In this document: positions 61,731-64,000 of the stretch, piece after piece
Layout of the letters: every line of letters starts with the position of its first letter
How positions within the stretch are numbered: position 1 is the first letter of the stretch
From: Gyromitra esculenta
Lineage: Eukaryota > Ascomycota > Pezizomycetes > Pezizales > Discinaceae
Direction of reading: 5' to 3'
Length of the DNA stretch: 64,000 nt
Assembly (NCBI GenBank): GCA_038503075.1
Contig: JBCAML010000013.1
Location: 1,240,001-1,304,000, forward strand
The notes under the pieces: generated by a model
Told to the model about the DNA's origin: nothing
Seen by the model: the letters and a program-made list of their open reading frames with translations, nothing else
Database searches by the model: none
Made by a program: the position numbers and the translations under genes

Positions 61731-64000
61731 GCCAATAAAAGTTTCGGGTTAGGAGTTCAAAGGTTTTGTCGCGCCCTGGATGGCCTGCCGCTGGGGTGTC
61801 ATGGTGTCTTCGGATAAGTTCTAGTCGGAGGGAGTCAAGGTTGGGAACATAGAGACAATCACGGTACCATAATAGATTATTTCTATTACTGCATTCGCTT
61901 AAGGTGATTTCCTTGGATTGTTGTTCTTTATTCTTTAATGCTTCGAGTATCTTTTCCGGGAACTTATCAGTTATGTATCCTTCTTGAAAAAGTTTAAAAA
62001 GGGGGGCGTCCAGTTCAGCGGCTTCATTTGACAAAGAAGCCGACAACAAACTTATCTTGGGATCAATATTCTCCTTTTTTAATACCACTTGGCTTTGATG
62101 CGCCAATCTTTCATCCCCTTCCTTAGGGAGATCTCCCGATCTCCTTGTCAATGCGTCGGGCTTTCCTCCTTGACTACCTGGTCGATACGTAATTACGAAA
62201 TCGAAGCGAGAGAGGTATTCCGCCCATCGTGCTTGGCGGCGATTTAACTGTTTTGTACTCATAAAGTACTCCAGGTTTTTATGGTCGCTGATCACGTCGA
62301 TGGGGTGCTTGGATCCTTCTAATTCAGGGCGCCATTCCTCGAACACTCGGATGATTGCTAGCAGTTCCTTATCATAAATCTCGTAATTACATTCTGCAGG
62401 AGAATGTTTTTTTGAGAAGAAAGCTACTGGATGTAAGACGCCCTTATCATCATATTGAGATAGGATTCCTCCCGATACGAAGTCGGAGGCGTCTGTTTCT
62501 ACAATGATCTTTTTATCGGGGTCGAAATGGATGAGGATGGGGGCGGTGGTGAAGGCATATTTGAGGTTCTCAAAGGCTATATCTGCCTCGACCGTCCATT
62601 CGAAAGTTATCCCTTTTTTTGTGAGTGCTGTAAGGGGTGAGGCAAGCTTGGAGAATCCTAGGATAAACCGGCGGTAAAAATTGGCAAAACCTAGGAAGGC
62701 TTGGACGTCTTTAACGCTTCTTGGTGTTCCCCATTCTCGGACGGCTTTAAGTTTTTCCTCGTCCATCTTGATGCCATCGGGGGTGAGGATGAGGCCCAAA
62801 TACTTCGTAGTTTGTACCTCAAATTCACATTTTTCCGGTTTTAACAGGATGTCATTGTCCTTGAGTGTTTGGAGAACTTTCCGTACGTGGGTCTGATGTT
62901 CGGCGAAGGTATCACTATAAATAAGGATATCGTCCAGATAGGCCGTGCAGAAGATGTCCAGGTATTCGGTAAGGCAGTCGTTCACGAAGCGTTGAAATGT
63001 GCCGGGGGCGTTGGTCAAGCCGAATGGCATGACTTGGTACTCGTATAGACCGTATCGGGTGCGGAAGGCTGTCTTCCATTCATCTCCTTCGGCAACGCGT
63101 ACTTGATGATAACCGTCACGAAGGTCTAGCTTAGTATACCATTGCGCTTTTGCTAGCCGGTCGAGCGTTTCTCGGATGAGGGGAGAGGTATATCTGTCCT
63201 TAACTGTAATAGCGTTTAGGCCCCGATAGTCAACACATAATCGTAAAGAGCCATCGGCCTTTTTAACAAAGAGGACCGGGGATCCTGCCGGGGAAGAACT
63301 AGCGCGGATGAACCCTTTCTCTAGATTGTCTTCAATATATTTTTTGAGGACAATGAGTTCTTCTCGGGACATTCCGTACAGTGGTCCAAACGGGGCGTCT
63401 TTTCCTTCTTGCAGTTGTATCCGGTGGTCGTAAGGTCGGCGAGGTGGTAGGCCTTGGGCTTTAGTTTTGTCAAACATATCAAGGAAATCGTGGTATTTCG
63501 TAGGGATACGTGATTTCCATTCCTCCTTGCTGGTCTTGTCGTCTATGATTTTATTGATCTCATAGAGGGACATGGCATATGCTTGGGAGGTTCGTTTTCT
63601 GGTGAGCGTTCTAAAACTAGCGGCACCAATAAATGACATGTTTATCTTAGAGGGGGCAGGTATCGAGGGCGTGGAAACAATAGGGGAGTGCGGGGCGCAA
63701 TGGGTTGTGCAGAGTTTAGAGTTAAACTCGATGCGTTTATCAGCGAAATGGAGTTGTACGTCATGGTGATTCATCCATGGGATTCCAAGAACTAGGGGGT
63801 AGTGTCCTAGTTGGGTGACAAAGCAGGGAAGTCTTTCTCGGTGCTGTTGAATGGATAGGTTGATATTAGCAATGTGAGTGATATCCCCCGAGGCTACTGG
63901 GCGGCCGTCGATAACCTCAAGTTGTCTTGGTATTTTTAGGGGAGAAAGAGGTAACAAATGGTGACTCGCAAATTCTTTGTCAATGAAAGCGTATCCTGAG
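61731..64000 (-). pseudogene. pol: A4 pol, 5' part (protease to integrase zinc finger), runs off edge
   Basis: The minus-strand frame is open from the window edge (SGYAFIDKEFASHHLL, protease just after its catalytic motif) through RT ([23 protein letters not shown] near 62920-62935), RNase H ([14 protein letters not shown]) and the first half of the integrase zinc finger ([18 protein letters not shown]) to FYWPK, where A3 is inserted. The coding sequence resumes at 55876. No stop is seen; it is disabled only by the insertion. Confidence 0.9.

Larger units (their letters stand above)
54246..64000 (-). mobile_element. Ty3/Gypsy chromovirus A4 (partial, contains A3)
   Basis: A reverse family A element whose 3' LTR is 54246-54660 and whose body continues beyond the right edge of the window. 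Pol is 54639-55876 and 61731-64000, interrupted by the complete element A3 at the duplicated CTTGG (55872-55876 and 61726-61730). Outside the insertion I see no stop or frameshift, so A4 pol was open when A3 landed. Gag and the 5' LTR lie outside the window. Confidence 0.92.

Noticed and set aside
1..64000. CRISPR array or prokaryotic operon
   Set aside because: The regular repeats are LTR copies of 400 bp; the introns and chromodomain elements show the DNA is fungal.

Overview
The window looks like a transposon-dense stretch of a filamentous ascomycete (Pezizomycotina-like) chromosome. The evidence is chromodomain-bearing Ty3/Gypsy retroelements, short 47-84 nt introns with CTRAY-type branch sites, a proteinase K-like subtilase and a fungal Tc1/mariner relic. 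The species cannot be named from sequence alone.

Layout. Positions 1-30631 are a nest of LTR retrotransposons. Element B1 (770-13484, +) carries a complete element A1 (1216-8110, -) in its leader, and A1 in turn carries two nested solo LTRs. Next come gag fragment A5 (13485-15711), the best preserved element A2 (15712-21748, + with open gag and pol), deleted B and A fragments and solo LTRs (21749-25567), gag fragment A6 with a three-deep LTR nest (26405-29601), and a Tc1/mariner transposase relic split by a solo LTR (29751-31036). Positions 31037-54245 are a gene-poor island. It holds a small INO80F-like gene with a 19-nt first exon, a small ORF with one TAG, a subtilisin-like protease gene with two introns, a glutamate-carboxypeptidase-II-like pseudogene with five introns and two lesions, at least five MITE-like inverted-repeat elements, two LINE/SINE 3' ends with target duplications, and one Copia-type solo LTR. 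Positions 54246-64000 are element A4 (-, running off the right edge), split in pol by the complete element A3 (55877-61725).

How the retroelements work together. Families A and B differ in sequence but share one architecture. LTRs run from TTTCAYGG to TGAGA (not TG...CA) and are fixed by many 5-bp target duplications. A 9-nt primer-binding site, ACGTTGCTT, starts two bases after the 5' LTR and is complementary to AAGCAACGT just downstream of the LTR TATA box, as expected for Tf1/sushi-type self-priming. Between these two sites the LTR encodes three hairpins whose stems change in a compensatory way between copies. Gag ends in the heptamer T TTA AAC followed by a 6-nt spacer and a covarying 8-9 bp hairpin, a textbook -1 frameshift signal placing protease-RT-RNaseH-integrase-chromodomain in the -1 frame. 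Most premature stops I traced in old copies fit C-to-T change (CGA to TGA, TGG to TGA, CAR to TAR), pointing to RIP-like or methylation-driven decay.
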